Positions 51,135 to 60,309 are shown, counted from the first letter of the stretch. The stretch is 64,000 nucleotides of DNA from SABI01 sp028532915 (GCA_963677225.1 OY781923.1:124001-188000), one strand, 5' to 3'. The notes: generated by a model from the sequence alone, not told the origin. Numbers and translations are program-made.

Positions 51135-52951
51135 TATATGAGGTTCTCCATAATAAATTCACGACGGGTCGGGGTGTTGTCTCCCATATAGAATTTCAAC
51201 GTCATGTGCATTTCCCTTGAGGAGGATATGGAAATCGGTATGAGCCGCATATTTTCCCCAATAAACTGTCTGAACTCTGAAGGGTTGATCTCACCAAGTC
51301 CTTTGAATCGTGTGATCTCGGCCCCTTTCAGCTTGTTGACCGCTTCATTTTTTTCAGTCTCGCTGAAACAATACACGGTCTCTTTCTTGTTTCTCACTCT
51401 GAACAGAGGCGTCTCGAGAATGAAAAGGCGGCCGGAAAGAACCAGATCTTCGAAAAAGGTAAGGAAATAGGTCATCAGCAGATTTCGTATGTGGAAACCG
51501 TCAGTATCTGCATCGGTCGCGATGATGACCTTCCCGTATCTGAGTCCCTCGACCCCGTTCTCGATTCCGAGCGCTATCATCAGATTGTAGAGCTCTTCAT
51601 TTTTATAGATGTCGGTTCGTTTCTTGTCGAATGTATTGAGAACCTTCCCTCTCAAAGAAAAGATAGCCTGTGTATAGACATCTCTCACGCTGGTCATAGA
51701 CCCGGAAGCCGAATCTCCCTCTGTCAGGAAGATCATCGAGCGCTCCCCCTTATCCTTGTTCTGATTCATATGATACTTGCAGTCTTTGAGCTTGGGAATG
51801 TTTATGGCGACTTTCTTCGCGGCCTCCTTGGCAGCCCCCTTTACCGAAGCAAGCTCCTTTCTCAACCGTTCGTTGTTTGCAATCTTATCTCCGACCTTCT
51901 GAGCCTCTTCCGGATTCTTCAGAAGAAAATCGACGATCTTTTCCCTTACCTCCTGGATGATCCAGGAACGAACCTCGGTGTTCCCGAGCTTGTTCTTCGT
52001 CTGGCTTTCGAATATGGGATCCTGCAGCTTTATGCTCACAGCACCGGTAAGACCGTCACGAACATCAACGGCAGTGTAGGATTTTTTGAAAATCTCGTTG
52101 ATCCCTTTCAGAATACCTTCTTTGAAGGCCGAGAGGTGCGTTCCTCCGTCACTGGTATGCTGCCCGTTCACGTAACTGAAATAGTTTTCTCCGTAATTGT
52201 TCGTATGGGTAAAAGCAAACTCGATCCGGGAATTCCTGTGATATACGATCTGATAAAGGCCTTCCGATCCGACCTGCTTGTCAAGAAGATCATACAGCCC
52301 GTTCTTGGAACTGTAGTTCTTATGATTGAATTCCAGCGTCAATCCGGTGTTCAGATAGGCATAGTTCCACATTCTCTCTTCGAGAAAAGAGCTGTTGATC
52401 TGATAATCTCCGAAGATCTCGGGTGAATGATCGGGAATGAACTCGATCAGGGTACCGTCCCGTTCGGTCGATGGACCGCTTTTCTGGTTCACCAGAACAC
52501 CTTTTGAGAATTCGGCTTCGAAAAACTCTCCATCTCTGTAGGAGACGACCTTGAAATAACTCGACAATGCGTTCACGGCCTTCGTTCCGACACCGTTGAG
52601 CCCGACGGAGAACTGGAACACTTCATTGTTGAATTTTCCTCCCGTGTTGATGAGAGAGACACAGTCGATCACCTTTCCGAGAGGAATACCTCTTCCGTAA
52701 TCCCGCACACTCACCAGATCATCGGTGACACTGATGATTATTCTGTTGCCGGCATTCATGATGAACTCATCGATACTGTTATCAATGATCTCTTTCACGA
52801 GGATGTATACTCCATCTTCAAAATGGGAACCGTTACCCAGACGTCCGATATACATACCGGGCCGAAGACGTATATGCTCAAGAGCAGAAAGAGATTTGAT
52901 CTTGCTCTCATCGTAGGCCGAAGGCCCTTTAGGAGATTTCTTCTTTGCCAT
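51134..52951 (-). CDS. parE: DNA topoisomerase IV subunit B
   Basis: ATPase subunit of the type II topoisomerase. 605 residues. GHKL ATP site: IIDNSIDEF (catalytic and Mg-binding residues), VRDYGRGIPLG, VGLNGVGTKAVNALS; transducer domain; TOPRIM with LTEGDSASGSM and DADTDGFHIRNLL (metal-binding acidic residues). No insert of the kind seen in long GyrB. GGGAA lies before the ATG. First gene of parE-parC-pseudouridine synthase. Confidence 0.93.
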   Translation of the reverse strand: MAKKKSPKGPSAYDESKIKSLSALEHIRLRPGMYIGRLGNGSHFEDGVYILVKEIIDNSIDEFIMNAGNRIIISVTDDLVSVRDYGRGIPLGKVIDCVSLINTGGKFNNEVFQFSVGLNGVGTKAVNALSSYFKVVSYRDGEFFEAEFSKGVLVNQKSGPSTERDGTLIEFIPDHSPEIFGDYQINSSFLEERMWNYAYLNTGLTLEFNHKNYSSKNGLYDLLDKQVGSEGLYQIVYHRNSRIEFAFTHTNNYGENYFSYVNGQHTSDGGTHLSAFKEGILKGINEIFKKSYTAVDVRDGLTGAVSIKLQDPIFESQTKNKLGNTEVRSWIIQEVREKIVDFLLKNPEEAQKVGDKIANNERLRKELASVKGAAKEAAKKVAINIPKLKDCKYHMNQNKDKGERSMIFLTEGDSASGSMTSVRDVYTQAIFSLRGKVLNTFDKKRTDIYKNEELYNLMIALGIENGVEGLRYGKVIIATDADTDGFHIRNLLMTYFLTFFEDLVLSGRLFILETPLFRVRNKKETVYCFSETEKNEAVNKLKGAEITRFKGLGEINPSEFRQFIGENMRLIPISISSSREMHMTLKFYMGDNTPTRREFIMENLI

Positions 52952-52998
52952 AATTTCCCATTATATACATTATCCTGTAATTATAAAAGTCTGCTTTA

Positions 52999-54378
52999 TC
53001 ACCGGATCTCTGATCCGCTGTTCACCTTACTGTCTATGTAGGAAGGATATTGTTTGATATCGAATTTCCTTTTCAGCCCCTTGTCGTTCATGTAGCGGAC
53101 CGATCCGAACACCGCTCTGGTAGACCAGGGCCGATCATGCTTTCCGAAACACCACGCCACACCCGCATAGCCGTTCGGGTCTCTTCCGTCCAGCTGGTAA
53201 CGGTTGTTCAGCTTCAAGGCTGTCTGAAAGGCGATGAGGGGATCTTCACTCCATTCTATGATCTTCTTTCCCCAGTACATTCTCATGTAATTGTGCATCG
53301 TCCCGTTTTCCCGGAGATCTTTCTGTGCAGCATTCCAGTACGGATCGTGAGTGATCCCTTTTTCAAGCTGATCGAAGGTATAGAGATATGGACGAATGTC
53401 AGAAGAATGCTCACCAAGCGTCTTCTTCGCCCATTGGGGAATCGATTCATAACTGTCATATTGGGGATTATAGAATACATAGTTGAAGGCCAGATGTCTT
53501 CTTACCACAAGCTGCTCGAGAAAATCCTTTTTATCTTCGCAGTCACAGGCGGCAACCTTTCTGTAGATATCAACCGGTGAGATCTGCCCGAAGTGAAGAT
53601 ACGGACTCAAACTCGAAGAATACTCTTTCAGCGGATCGTTGTGAAATTCACTGTACCGGTCAAGATGATGTTCGATAAAATAATCCAGAACTCCCTTTGC
53701 TCTGCTCTCTCCTCCTTTAAACAGAGAAACAGGTTCAACCGACCGGTCGATATCCAACCGGGTAATGACTGATCCGGCATCACCGTCATATATATCATCG
53801 AGGGGCAGATCATCATCAAAAAACTGCCCGCGGTACTCGTAGGCACAGTCGTGTTCGCTGAAATAATGAACCATCCTCCAGATCTTTCTGCGCAAAGTCG
53901 CGGCCGAGTACTCCTCCTTGGAACTTGCACTACGGACAGGAACGATGAGATTTGATTCCACCTGTACGAAAGGCACTTCGATCATCTTCTCGAGCCAAAG
54001 ATGGTTGCGCCTCTGATGTGTCAGATAGGGCATATCGGCTACGACCATGACGGCATTTCGGGCCATAATTGCAGCCCCTTTCTCAGGAGAACAATGACCG
54101 ATAACCATCCTGATGTTCATCTGCTTCAGAAGACTGTAGAATTCGATGAGGCCTTCGACCATGAATGTGTAGTGACGCAGATTCGCCTCCGGGTAGTCGT
54201 CCGTGATACCGAAATAGACGACCAGAGGCTTACCTGTTCTCTCGGCAGTCTCGATGGCAAATGAGAGGGCATAGTTCCAGGAGACTCTCGGCGAGATCTC
54301 AGCCCAATAGAGAACGTATGCGCCGTTATTATTCACTGTACTGTTTCCACCGAAGGTGAGCCGCTCATCAACAATCAT
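52999..54378 (-). CDS. phr: Class II deoxyribodipyrimidine photolyase
   Basis: Repairs cyclobutane pyrimidine dimers with blue light and FAD. 459 residues. The N-terminal alpha/beta domain has YVLYWAEISPRVSWNYAL; the C-terminal FAD domain has the class II signatures SSLSPYLHFGQISP, HNYMRMYWGKKIIEW and LNNRYQLDGRDPNGYAGVAWCFGKHDRPW. Class II is the eukaryote-like branch and is uncommon in bacteria. AGGAG precedes the ATG. Its presence implies at least periodic light exposure, or inheritance from an ancestor with it. Confidence 0.95.
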   Translation of the reverse strand: MIVDERLTFGGNSTVNNNGAYVLYWAEISPRVSWNYALSFAIETAERTGKPLVVYFGITDDYPEANLRHYTFMVEGLIEFYSLLKQMNIRMVIGHCSPEKGAAIMARNAVMVVADMPYLTHQRRNHLWLEKMIEVPFVQVESNLIVPVRSASSKEEYSAATLRRKIWRMVHYFSEHDCAYEYRGQFFDDDLPLDDIYDGDAGSVITRLDIDRSVEPVSLFKGGESRAKGVLDYFIEHHLDRYSEFHNDPLKEYSSSLSPYLHFGQISPVDIYRKVAACDCEDKKDFLEQLVVRRHLAFNYVFYNPQYDSYESIPQWAKKTLGEHSSDIRPYLYTFDQLEKGITHDPYWNAAQKDLRENGTMHNYMRMYWGKKIIEWSEDPLIAFQTALKLNNRYQLDGRDPNGYAGVAWCFGKHDRPWSTRAVFGSVRYMNDKGLKRKFDIKQYPSYIDSKVNSGSEIR

Positions 54379-54403
54379 TTTTACTCCTATGCAGATTTCA
54401 TTG

Positions 54404-54409
54404 TATACT
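54404..54409 (+). promoter_or_regulatory. Possible -10 element of the YhhN gene
   Basis: TATACT with a poor -35 (TTACTC, 17 bases upstream). It would give a leader of about 19 bases containing AAAGGAG. Confidence 0.3.
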
Positions 54410-54434
54410 CAAATCAGGATAAAGGAGAAAAAAA

Positions 54435-55076
54435 ATGAAACAATCTCTGATCATCACATATCTGCTGTTCATTCTGATCATGTATGTACACCTCATCAGT
54501 CTTCTTCATCAGAAGAATATGTGGAGAAAGACGACCAAGGCTCTGCTGATGCCGTCTCTTCTCTTTCTCTATATTATCCAGATTGAACAGCCTTCACTTC
54601 TTATCATCCTGGCACTTATATGCTCGTTTCTGGGAGATGTCGGATTACAGCTCGCAAAAAGAGAATCAAAGCAGATCGAGCTTTTTTCGATTGCTCTGTT
54701 CGGCTGCACCCATCTTTTGTACATCATCTACTTCTTCGGTTCTCTGTCTCCGTACAAGGCTTCCTGGATCCATGCAGTCCCCTACCTGTGTGCACTTTTT
54801 CTCATCATATATCTGTACATACAGAAGAGGATACAGTCCGCTATCCAGCTTGTCTACGCTGCGGTCATCTCCTGCATGGCAGCATCTTCCTGCCTCTATA
54901 TGTTCCATCATAATTCTATATTCTCGATTCTGGTGTTCACAGGAGCTTCCCTGTTCATCTTCTCCGACTTCCTTATCTCCCGGCAGATGAACGAAGGACA
55001 CCAAAAGGATGAGATAGCTGTCATGGCCACCTATATTCTTGCCCAATTCCTCATAATCGTTGGAATTATCGGATGA
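54435..55076 (+). CDS. YhhN-family membrane protein (lysoplasmalogenase-like)
   Basis: 213 residues with eight predicted membrane helices. The segments TKALLMPSLLFLYI, LALICSFLGDVGLQL (with the conserved Asp) and LFIFSDFLISRQ (second conserved Asp) are the YhhN/TMEM86 family pattern. Animal TMEM86B hydrolyses lysoplasmalogen; some anaerobic bacteria make plasmalogens, so such a role is possible but not shown. AAAGGAG precedes the ATG. Confidence 0.85.
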   Translation: MKQSLIITYLLFILIMYVHLISLLHQKNMWRKTTKALLMPSLLFLYIIQIEQPSLLIILALICSFLGDVGLQLAKRESKQIELFSIALFGCTHLLYIIYFFGSLSPYKASWIHAVPYLCALFLIIYLYIQKRIQSAIQLVYAAVISCMAASSCLYMFHHNSIFSILVFTGASLFIFSDFLISRQMNEGHQKDEIAVMATYILAQFLIIVGIIG

Positions 55077-55092
55077 GATAAAGAATAAAACC

Positions 55093-55122
55093 TTGCACCT
55101 TTATGAAAAAGTTGTGTATAGT
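55093..55122 (+). promoter_or_regulatory. Promoter upstream of the CorC/HlyC gene
   Basis: TTGCAC (55093-55098), 18-base spacer, TATAGT (55117-55122). Expected start near 55129, two bases before a short open frame. Confidence 0.5.
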
Positions 55123-55130
55123 TGTCTTCT

Positions 55131-55193
55131 ATGGAAGATCCTTTATCGCATAAACAGATAGTTTTTTTACCGCACATGTGGAGGAGAGCATGA
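55131..55193 (+). CDS. Possible 20-residue leader peptide before the CorC/HlyC gene
   Basis: ATG at 55131 to TGA at 55191-55193; the stop overlaps the start of the next gene as ATGA. The peptide begins MEDPLSHKQ and ends HMWRRA. It has no ribosome site, but the predicted transcription start is two bases before its ATG. The ribosome site of the downstream gene (GGAGGAG) is inside this frame, so its translation would affect access to that site. Coding status is speculative. Confidence 0.35.
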   Translation: MEDPLSHKQIVFLPHMWRRA

Positions 55194-56431
55194 ACCTTCA
55201 CATCATAACGATCATTGTGCTTCTGGCACTTTCCGCCTTTTTCAGTTCAGCTGAAACAGCGTTCACATCTCTGTCCTTCCTGCAGATCAGGATGCTCGAG
55301 ACCGATAAACGGAAAAGGAGCACCCTTGCCGCCAGCCTTGCGAACACTCCCGACATTCTTCTTACCACGATCCTGATCGGAAATAATATCGTGAATCTCA
55401 GTGCTTCGGCACTTACGACGACACTTGCTCTTTCGATCTGGGGAAACAAAGCTGTAAGTATTGCAACCGGAGTGCTCACACTGCTGATTCTGATCTTCGG
55501 AGAGATAGTTCCCAAACAGCTTGCTATAACCTACAACACAAAACTGGCACGTTTTTGTGCCTATCCGTTGAAATTTCTCACGGTAATACTGTTCCCCGTG
55601 ATTAAAATCATACAGGCCATCAGCTCCCGCATCACATCTCTTTTCAACCATGAGGCGGAAGGTTCTCTTTCGCTCGACTCGCTGATGCATGTGGTCGATG
55701 TAGCCGAAAATGAAGGAATAGTGGACGAGTATGAAACCTCTCTCGTACAGAGAGTGCTCCATTTCAGTGAAGCCTCAGTGAAGACCGTGATGACTCACAG
55801 GACAGACGTATTCAGCCTGAACGATGAGCTCACTCTCCGTCAAACATATTCATCGATCATCAACAGCGGATATTCAAGGATCCCGATTTACCATGACAGT
55901 CCTGAAAATATCGTGGGAATCGTCCTTATTAGAGACCTCCTTCCTGCACAGTTCGAGCAGAAGAGCGATCAGCCTCTCTCTTCGTTTCAGCATGAGGCTG
56001 TCTATGTCCCGGAAACGAGGAAGGTCGATGATATGCTCTTTCAGTTCCAGCAGGATCAGCTGCAGATAGCGATCGTATTGGACGAATACGGAGGTCTATC
56101 CGGTGTGGTAACTCTCGAAGACATCATCGAACAGCTCTTCGGGGAGATCTATGACGAACATGAAAGCGGCCACCATCTGCGCATCCAGGAAGAAAGGCCG
56201 GGAACATATCTCATCAAGGCGGACACTTCACTCCAGGAGATCAGTGACGAACTCGATCTGCATCTCGAAATGGGAGATCTCTCTAAGACTCTTGCAGCCT
56301 ACCTGATCGAAGAGCTTGGATCGATACCGACTGCCGGAGAGACAGTCAAATCAGATTTCGGACTGTTCACGATCACCCAGATGAATAACAAGAGGATCGA
56401 GTGGGCAAGATTGATGCTAAAGTCACAATAG
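55190..56431 (+). CDS. CNNM/CBS-domain membrane protein (HlyC/CorC family)
   Basis: 413 residues from the ATG at 55190 (GGAGGAG upstream). CNNM membrane domain with FFSSAETAFTSLS, LIGNNIVNLSASAL and LILIFGEIVPKQLA (about residues 1-180); a CBS pair with VMTHRTDVFSLN, YSRIPIYHDSPENIVGIVLIRDLL and IVLDEYGGLSGVVTLEDIIEQLFGEIYDE; and a C-terminal CorC_HlyC domain. Homologues move or regulate Mg2+ and are often wrongly called hemolysins. A magnesium-related role is inferred from the family. Confidence 0.92.
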   Translation: MNLHIITIIVLLALSAFFSSAETAFTSLSFLQIRMLETDKRKRSTLAASLANTPDILLTTILIGNNIVNLSASALTTTLALSIWGNKAVSIATGVLTLLILIFGEIVPKQLAITYNTKLARFCAYPLKFLTVILFPVIKIIQAISSRITSLFNHEAEGSLSLDSLMHVVDVAENEGIVDEYETSLVQRVLHFSEASVKTVMTHRTDVFSLNDELTLRQTYSSIINSGYSRIPIYHDSPENIVGIVLIRDLLPAQFEQKSDQPLSSFQHEAVYVPETRKVDDMLFQFQQDQLQIAIVLDEYGGLSGVVTLEDIIEQLFGEIYDEHESGHHLRIQEERPGTYLIKADTSLQEISDELDLHLEMGDLSKTLAAYLIEELGSIPTAGETVKSDFGLFTITQMNNKRIEWARLMLKSQ

Positions 56432-56456
56432 ATTGAAACTTGCATAACGGACCTCA

Positions 56457-56485
56457 TTGACAGGTCGAATTGTCAAGGGTATGAT
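56457..56485 (+). promoter_or_regulatory. Promoter predicting a leaderless leuS mRNA
   Basis: Consensus TTGACA (56457-56462), 17-base spacer, TATGAT (56480-56485), then exactly six bases (TCGCGC) to the leuS ATG, so +1 should be the A of the start codon. No Shine-Dalgarno at usable distance. Confidence 0.7.
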
Positions 56486-56491
56486 TCGCGC

Positions 56492-59008
56492 ATGAGTACC
56501 TATCCATTTAAAGAAATTGAATTGAAATGGCAGAAATTCTGGGAAGAAAACCAGAGTTATTCTGTAAGTGAGGATCCCTCTTTCGATAAAGACAAAAGGG
56601 TATACGTCCTGGACATGTTCCCCTATCCTTCAGGGGCCGGACTGCATGTGGGCCATCCCGAAGGGTATACGGCTACCGACATCTATTGCAGATTTTTGAG
56701 AATGAACGGCTATAACGTGCTTCACCCGATGGGCTTCGACTCTTTCGGTCTGCCGGCCGAAAACTATGCGATAAAAACCGGCACCCACCCGAAATCCACG
56801 ACCGAAGCCAATATCGATAATTTCAGAAAACAGATCAAACGCCTCGGGTTCTCCTATGACTGGTCCAGAGAGATATCTACTCATACACAGGAATATTACC
56901 GTTGGACCCAGTGGATCTTCCTTCAGCTTTACAAAAAAGAACTGGCCTATGAATCAGAGACTCCGATCAACTGGTGTCCGAACTGTCTCACAGGTCTTGC
57001 GAACGAAGAAGTAAAAGACGGAAAATGTGAGCGCTGCGGTACTCTGGTCACCCGCAAGAACATCCGCCAGTGGATTCTGAAGATAACCGATTATGCTGAA
57101 AGACTGCTGGAGGATCTCGACCTTCTTGACTGGTCCGACTCGATCAAGGCGATGCAGCGCAACTGGATCGGCAGAAGCGAAGGGGCGAGTGTCACTTTCT
57201 CTGTAGAGCACACCGGTGATGAACTGGAAGTATACACGACCCGGTGTGACACCCTCTTCGGTGCCACCTATATGGTAGTAGCCCCTGAACATCCTCTGGT
57301 ACCGACACTCACCACAGAAGATCAGAAAGAGGCGGTCGAAGCCTATATCCGTCAGGCTTCGAACAAATCGGATCTCGAACGGACCGACCTTGCCAAGGAC
57401 AAGACAGGGGTATTCAGCGGTTCATATGCGATAAATCCTGTCAACAACGAACGCATCCCCATCTGGATAGCAGATTATGTACTCATCAGTTACGGAACCG
57501 GAGCTATCATGGCCGTTCCTGCTCACGATACCAGAGACTGGGAATTCGCGAAAAAGTTCTCTCTTCCGATCATCGAGGTCCTCAAAGGCGATAAAGACGT
57601 CCAGCAGGAAGCTTTCGTCGGTGATGGAATCCATGTGAATTCAGGTTTCCTCGACGGCCTCGATAAACAGGATGCGATCGATGCGATGATCGAGTTCCTT
57701 GAAAAGAAAGGGATCGGAAAGAAGACTGTCAATTATAAACTGAGAGACTGGGTATTCTCCCGACAGCGCTACTGGGGAGAACCGATCCCGCTGGTGCACT
57801 GCGAAAAATGCGGAACGGTCCCGGTACCTGAAGACCAGCTTCCTCTCACACTTCCAGAAGTGAAAAGCTATAAACCGAGCGGTACGGGAGAATCTCCTCT
57901 TGCGACAATAGACGAGTGGGTCAACACTACCTGTCCGGTATGTCACGGCAAGGCGAAAAGAGAAACCAATACGATGCCCCAGTGGGCAGGTTCCTGCTGG
58001 TATTATCTGCGCTATCTTGATCCTCATAATACACAGGAACTCGCAAGCAGAGAGGCAATCGAATACTGGATGCCGGTGGACCTGTATGTAGGAGGCGCCG
58101 AACATGCGGTACTGCACCTTCTGTATGCCCGTTTCTGGCACAAGGTTTTGTATGATATCGGGGTAGTGAATACGAAAGAACCGTTTCAGCGCCTGGTGAA
58201 TCAGGGGATGATCACGAGTTTCGCATACCAGAGAAAAGACAAATCACTGGTTCCGGTCGATGAGGTGGAAGAGACAGCTCCTGAACAGTTCGTCGAGAAA
58301 GCCACGAACGAGCCTCTTGAGAGGGTCATCGCAAAAATGTCGAAGAGCCTCAAGAATGTCATCAACCCCGATGAGATCATCAGAGATTACGGGGCGGATG
58401 CTATGAGACTGTATGAGATGTTCATGGGCCCTCTGCAGGTTTCCAAGCCATGGTCTACTTCAGGCCTGTCCGGAGTATACAGATTCCTTGACAGAATCTG
58501 GCGGCTCACAGAGAGAACTATCACAGATGAACAGCCCGACAAGGAACTGCTGAAGACACTGCACAAGACGATCAAGAAAGTGAGCGAGGATACAAACTCC
58601 CTCGATTTCAATACCGCCATCAGCCAGATGATGATCATGGTCAATGACCTGTACAAAAGGGAGACATTGCCGAGGGCCGTCTGGGAACCCTTCATCCTTT
58701 TACTCTCACCCTATGTGCCCCACCTGAGTGAAGAACTGTGGCAGCAATCCGGTAACACGACTTCTGTCGTCTCTCTCAAATGGCCGGAATATGATGAAAG
58801 TCTCACAGTAGATGATGTTGTACAGATCGTGGTTCAGGTCAACGGAAAGCTGCGCGCCCGTTTCGATGCTCCGAAAGGAAGCGATAAAGACTCTATTCTC
58901 GCTCAGGCGAAAGAGATCGACAGAATAAAGGAACTTACGGAAGGCAAGAGTGTGATCAAAGAGATTGTCATACCCGATAAACTCGTGAATATCGTAGTGA
59001 AGGGATGA
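56492..59008 (+). CDS. leuS: Leucyl-tRNA synthetase
   Basis: Charges tRNA-Leu with leucine. 838 residues. Class I signatures HVGHPEGYTA (HIGH site, about residue 50) and AKMSKSLKNVINPDEII (KMSKS); the editing domain contains the TRCDTLFGATYMVVAPEHPL stretch; zinc-binding cysteines NWCPNCLTGLANEEV and CERCG are present, and the anticodon-binding and C-terminal domains are complete. The start codon lies directly at the predicted transcription start, so this essential gene appears to be translated from a leaderless mRNA. Confidence 0.98.
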   Translation: MSTYPFKEIELKWQKFWEENQSYSVSEDPSFDKDKRVYVLDMFPYPSGAGLHVGHPEGYTATDIYCRFLRMNGYNVLHPMGFDSFGLPAENYAIKTGTHPKSTTEANIDNFRKQIKRLGFSYDWSREISTHTQEYYRWTQWIFLQLYKKELAYESETPINWCPNCLTGLANEEVKDGKCERCGTLVTRKNIRQWILKITDYAERLLEDLDLLDWSDSIKAMQRNWIGRSEGASVTFSVEHTGDELEVYTTRCDTLFGATYMVVAPEHPLVPTLTTEDQKEAVEAYIRQASNKSDLERTDLAKDKTGVFSGSYAINPVNNERIPIWIADYVLISYGTGAIMAVPAHDTRDWEFAKKFSLPIIEVLKGDKDVQQEAFVGDGIHVNSGFLDGLDKQDAIDAMIEFLEKKGIGKKTVNYKLRDWVFSRQRYWGEPIPLVHCEKCGTVPVPEDQLPLTLPEVKSYKPSGTGESPLATIDEWVNTTCPVCHGKAKRETNTMPQWAGSCWYYLRYLDPHNTQELASREAIEYWMPVDLYVGGAEHAVLHLLYARFWHKVLYDIGVVNTKEPFQRLVNQGMITSFAYQRKDKSLVPVDEVEETAPEQFVEKATNEPLERVIAKMSKSLKNVINPDEIIRDYGADAMRLYEMFMGPLQVSKPWSTSGLSGVYRFLDRIWRLTERTITDEQPDKELLKTLHKTIKKVSEDTNSLDFNTAISQMMIMVNDLYKRETLPRAVWEPFILLLSPYVPHLSEELWQQSGNTTSVVSLKWPEYDESLTVDDVVQIVVQVNGKLRARFDAPKGSDKDSILAQAKEIDRIKELTEGKSVIKEIVIPDKLVNIVVKG

Positions 59009-59025
59009 TTGTCAGAAGACCGCAG

Positions 59026-59053
59026 GCGGGGAGGAAACTCCCCGCTTCTTTTT
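59026..59053 (+). terminator. Rho-independent terminator of leuS
   Basis: GCGGGGAG pairs perfectly with CTCCCCGC around GAAA, followed by TTCTTTTT, which overlaps the last bases of the convergent sdaA. Confidence 0.92.
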
Positions 59054-60263
59054 ATCTTCCCTGAAATCGTGCCAGCCCTCCCAGTGAAGTCTCCCGGTAC
59101 AGAGGAGGCAGAGCCTGGCCTGTCTCCATCATCACTTCTATCACAGTATCGAAAGAGACCTTATGGCGCCCGTCAGATAACAGGGCATAGCTTGCATGAT
59201 CAAGAGCTCTCATTGCGGCCATGGCATTTCGTTCGATGCAGGGAATCTGTACGAGCCCCATCATCGGATCGCAGGTAAGACCAAGGTGATGTTCCAGTCC
59301 CATCTCGGCCGCATACTCCACCTGATGGATACTGGCTCCGAGCAGCTGGGACGCAGCACCGGAGGCCATGGCGCAGGCGACACCTATCTCCCCCTGACAT
59401 CCCACTTCGGCACCGCTTATCGATCCGTTGAATTTCACAAGAGTTCCGATGAGACCTGCCGTAAGGAGGGCCCTATATATTTTGGTATCTGAAAGATGAT
59501 ACTGATTCTTCATATATAGCAGGACTCCGGGAAGCACACCGCAGGAGCCGCAGGTGGGAGCTGTGACGATCTTTCCTCCTCCTGCATTCTCTTCGGCCAC
59601 CGCAAGTGCGTAACTGAGAGCACGAGACTGCGTCCCCAGAACTCCTCCCATGTCTTTCGCCTTTGTGAAATACTGGGAAGCTTTGCGGGGAAGCTTCAGA
59701 CCTCCGGGCAGAACTCCCTCCTGATCAAGACCCCTGCGGACCGAATCGGTCATGACCGACCAGATCTCTTCAATATACTCCAGGATAGTATCTGATTCAT
59801 ATTTCAGCGCAAACTCCCACAGCTGAATTCCTTCCCTGGTGCAGTACGAGAGGATATGATCCATCCTGGTGAGATACTGAGGGTAGACTTCCTTCTTTTT
59901 TTCCTCTTTATTCTTTTCATTGACAATCTTCCCACCGCCGATACTGTAGTAAGTCTCCCGGCCGAGTTCTTTGCCGTCCGCCGAGAATGCGACCAGCGTG
60001 AGGGCATTTGGATGAAAGGTTTTGAATTCTTCGGGAAACCAGAATATCTCGATTTCTTTCGAACTGCACGAAAACACTTCTTTTATTGCATTATCGGTGA
60101 GATGTCCTTTCCCGGTTGCGGCCAGTGATCCGTAAAGACAGGCATGAAAGTGATCCGACGATCCCCATTGAGACAAAAAATCTTCTGAAGCATAGCGGGG
60201 GCCCATCGTATGACTGCTTGAAGGACCGTATCCTATGCGAAACAATTCTCGTATAGATTCCAT
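59052..60263 (-). CDS. sdaA: L-serine dehydratase, iron-sulfur dependent, single chain
   Basis: Deaminates L-serine to pyruvate using an oxygen-sensitive [4Fe-4S] cluster. 403 residues. N-terminal beta-type domain (LFRIGYGPSSSHTMGPRYASEDF, with the SSSHT substrate motif) and alpha-type domain with the cluster cysteines in APTCGSCGVLPG, GCQGEIGVACAMA and GLTCDPMMG. Both parts are on one chain, as in E. coli SdaA. No ribosome site is seen; a promoter ends six bases before the ATG. Pyruvate from this step could go straight to the nifJ product. Confidence 0.96.
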   Translation of the reverse strand: MESIRELFRIGYGPSSSHTMGPRYASEDFLSQWGSSDHFHACLYGSLAATGKGHLTDNAIKEVFSCSSKEIEIFWFPEEFKTFHPNALTLVAFSADGKELGRETYYSIGGGKIVNEKNKEEKKKEVYPQYLTRMDHILSYCTREGIQLWEFALKYESDTILEYIEEIWSVMTDSVRRGLDQEGVLPGGLKLPRKASQYFTKAKDMGGVLGTQSRALSYALAVAEENAGGGKIVTAPTCGSCGVLPGVLLYMKNQYHLSDTKIYRALLTAGLIGTLVKFNGSISGAEVGCQGEIGVACAMASGAASQLLGASIHQVEYAAEMGLEHHLGLTCDPMMGLVQIPCIERNAMAAMRALDHASYALLSDGRHKVSFDTVIEVMMETGQALPPLYRETSLGGLARFQGR

Positions 60264-60269
60264 GGAGAG

Positions 60270-60299
60270 AGTCTACCCTGTTTTGAAAGAGATTGAAAA
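60270..60299 (-). promoter_or_regulatory. Putative promoter of sdaA, leaderless
   Basis: On the minus strand TTTTCA (60299-60294), 18-base spacer, TAGACT (60275-60270), then six bases to the ATG at 60263. Confidence 0.4.
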
Positions 60300-60309
60300 G
60301 GTATTGCCT

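Noticed and set aside
51491..52426. Open frame of 311 codons opposite parE
   Set aside because: Antisense shadow of the parE coding sequence; no start signal and no recognisable protein.
49146..52951. Reading the parE-parC pair as gyrB-gyrA
   Set aside because: The A subunit is only 662 residues and lacks a GyrA box; both proteins look like ParE/ParC. The boundary is not absolute, so a full-genome check for gyrA and gyrB would settle it.
56432..56491. T-box leader before leuS
   Set aside because: The gap is 60 bases and the promoter abuts the start codon; there is no room for specifier and antiterminator.
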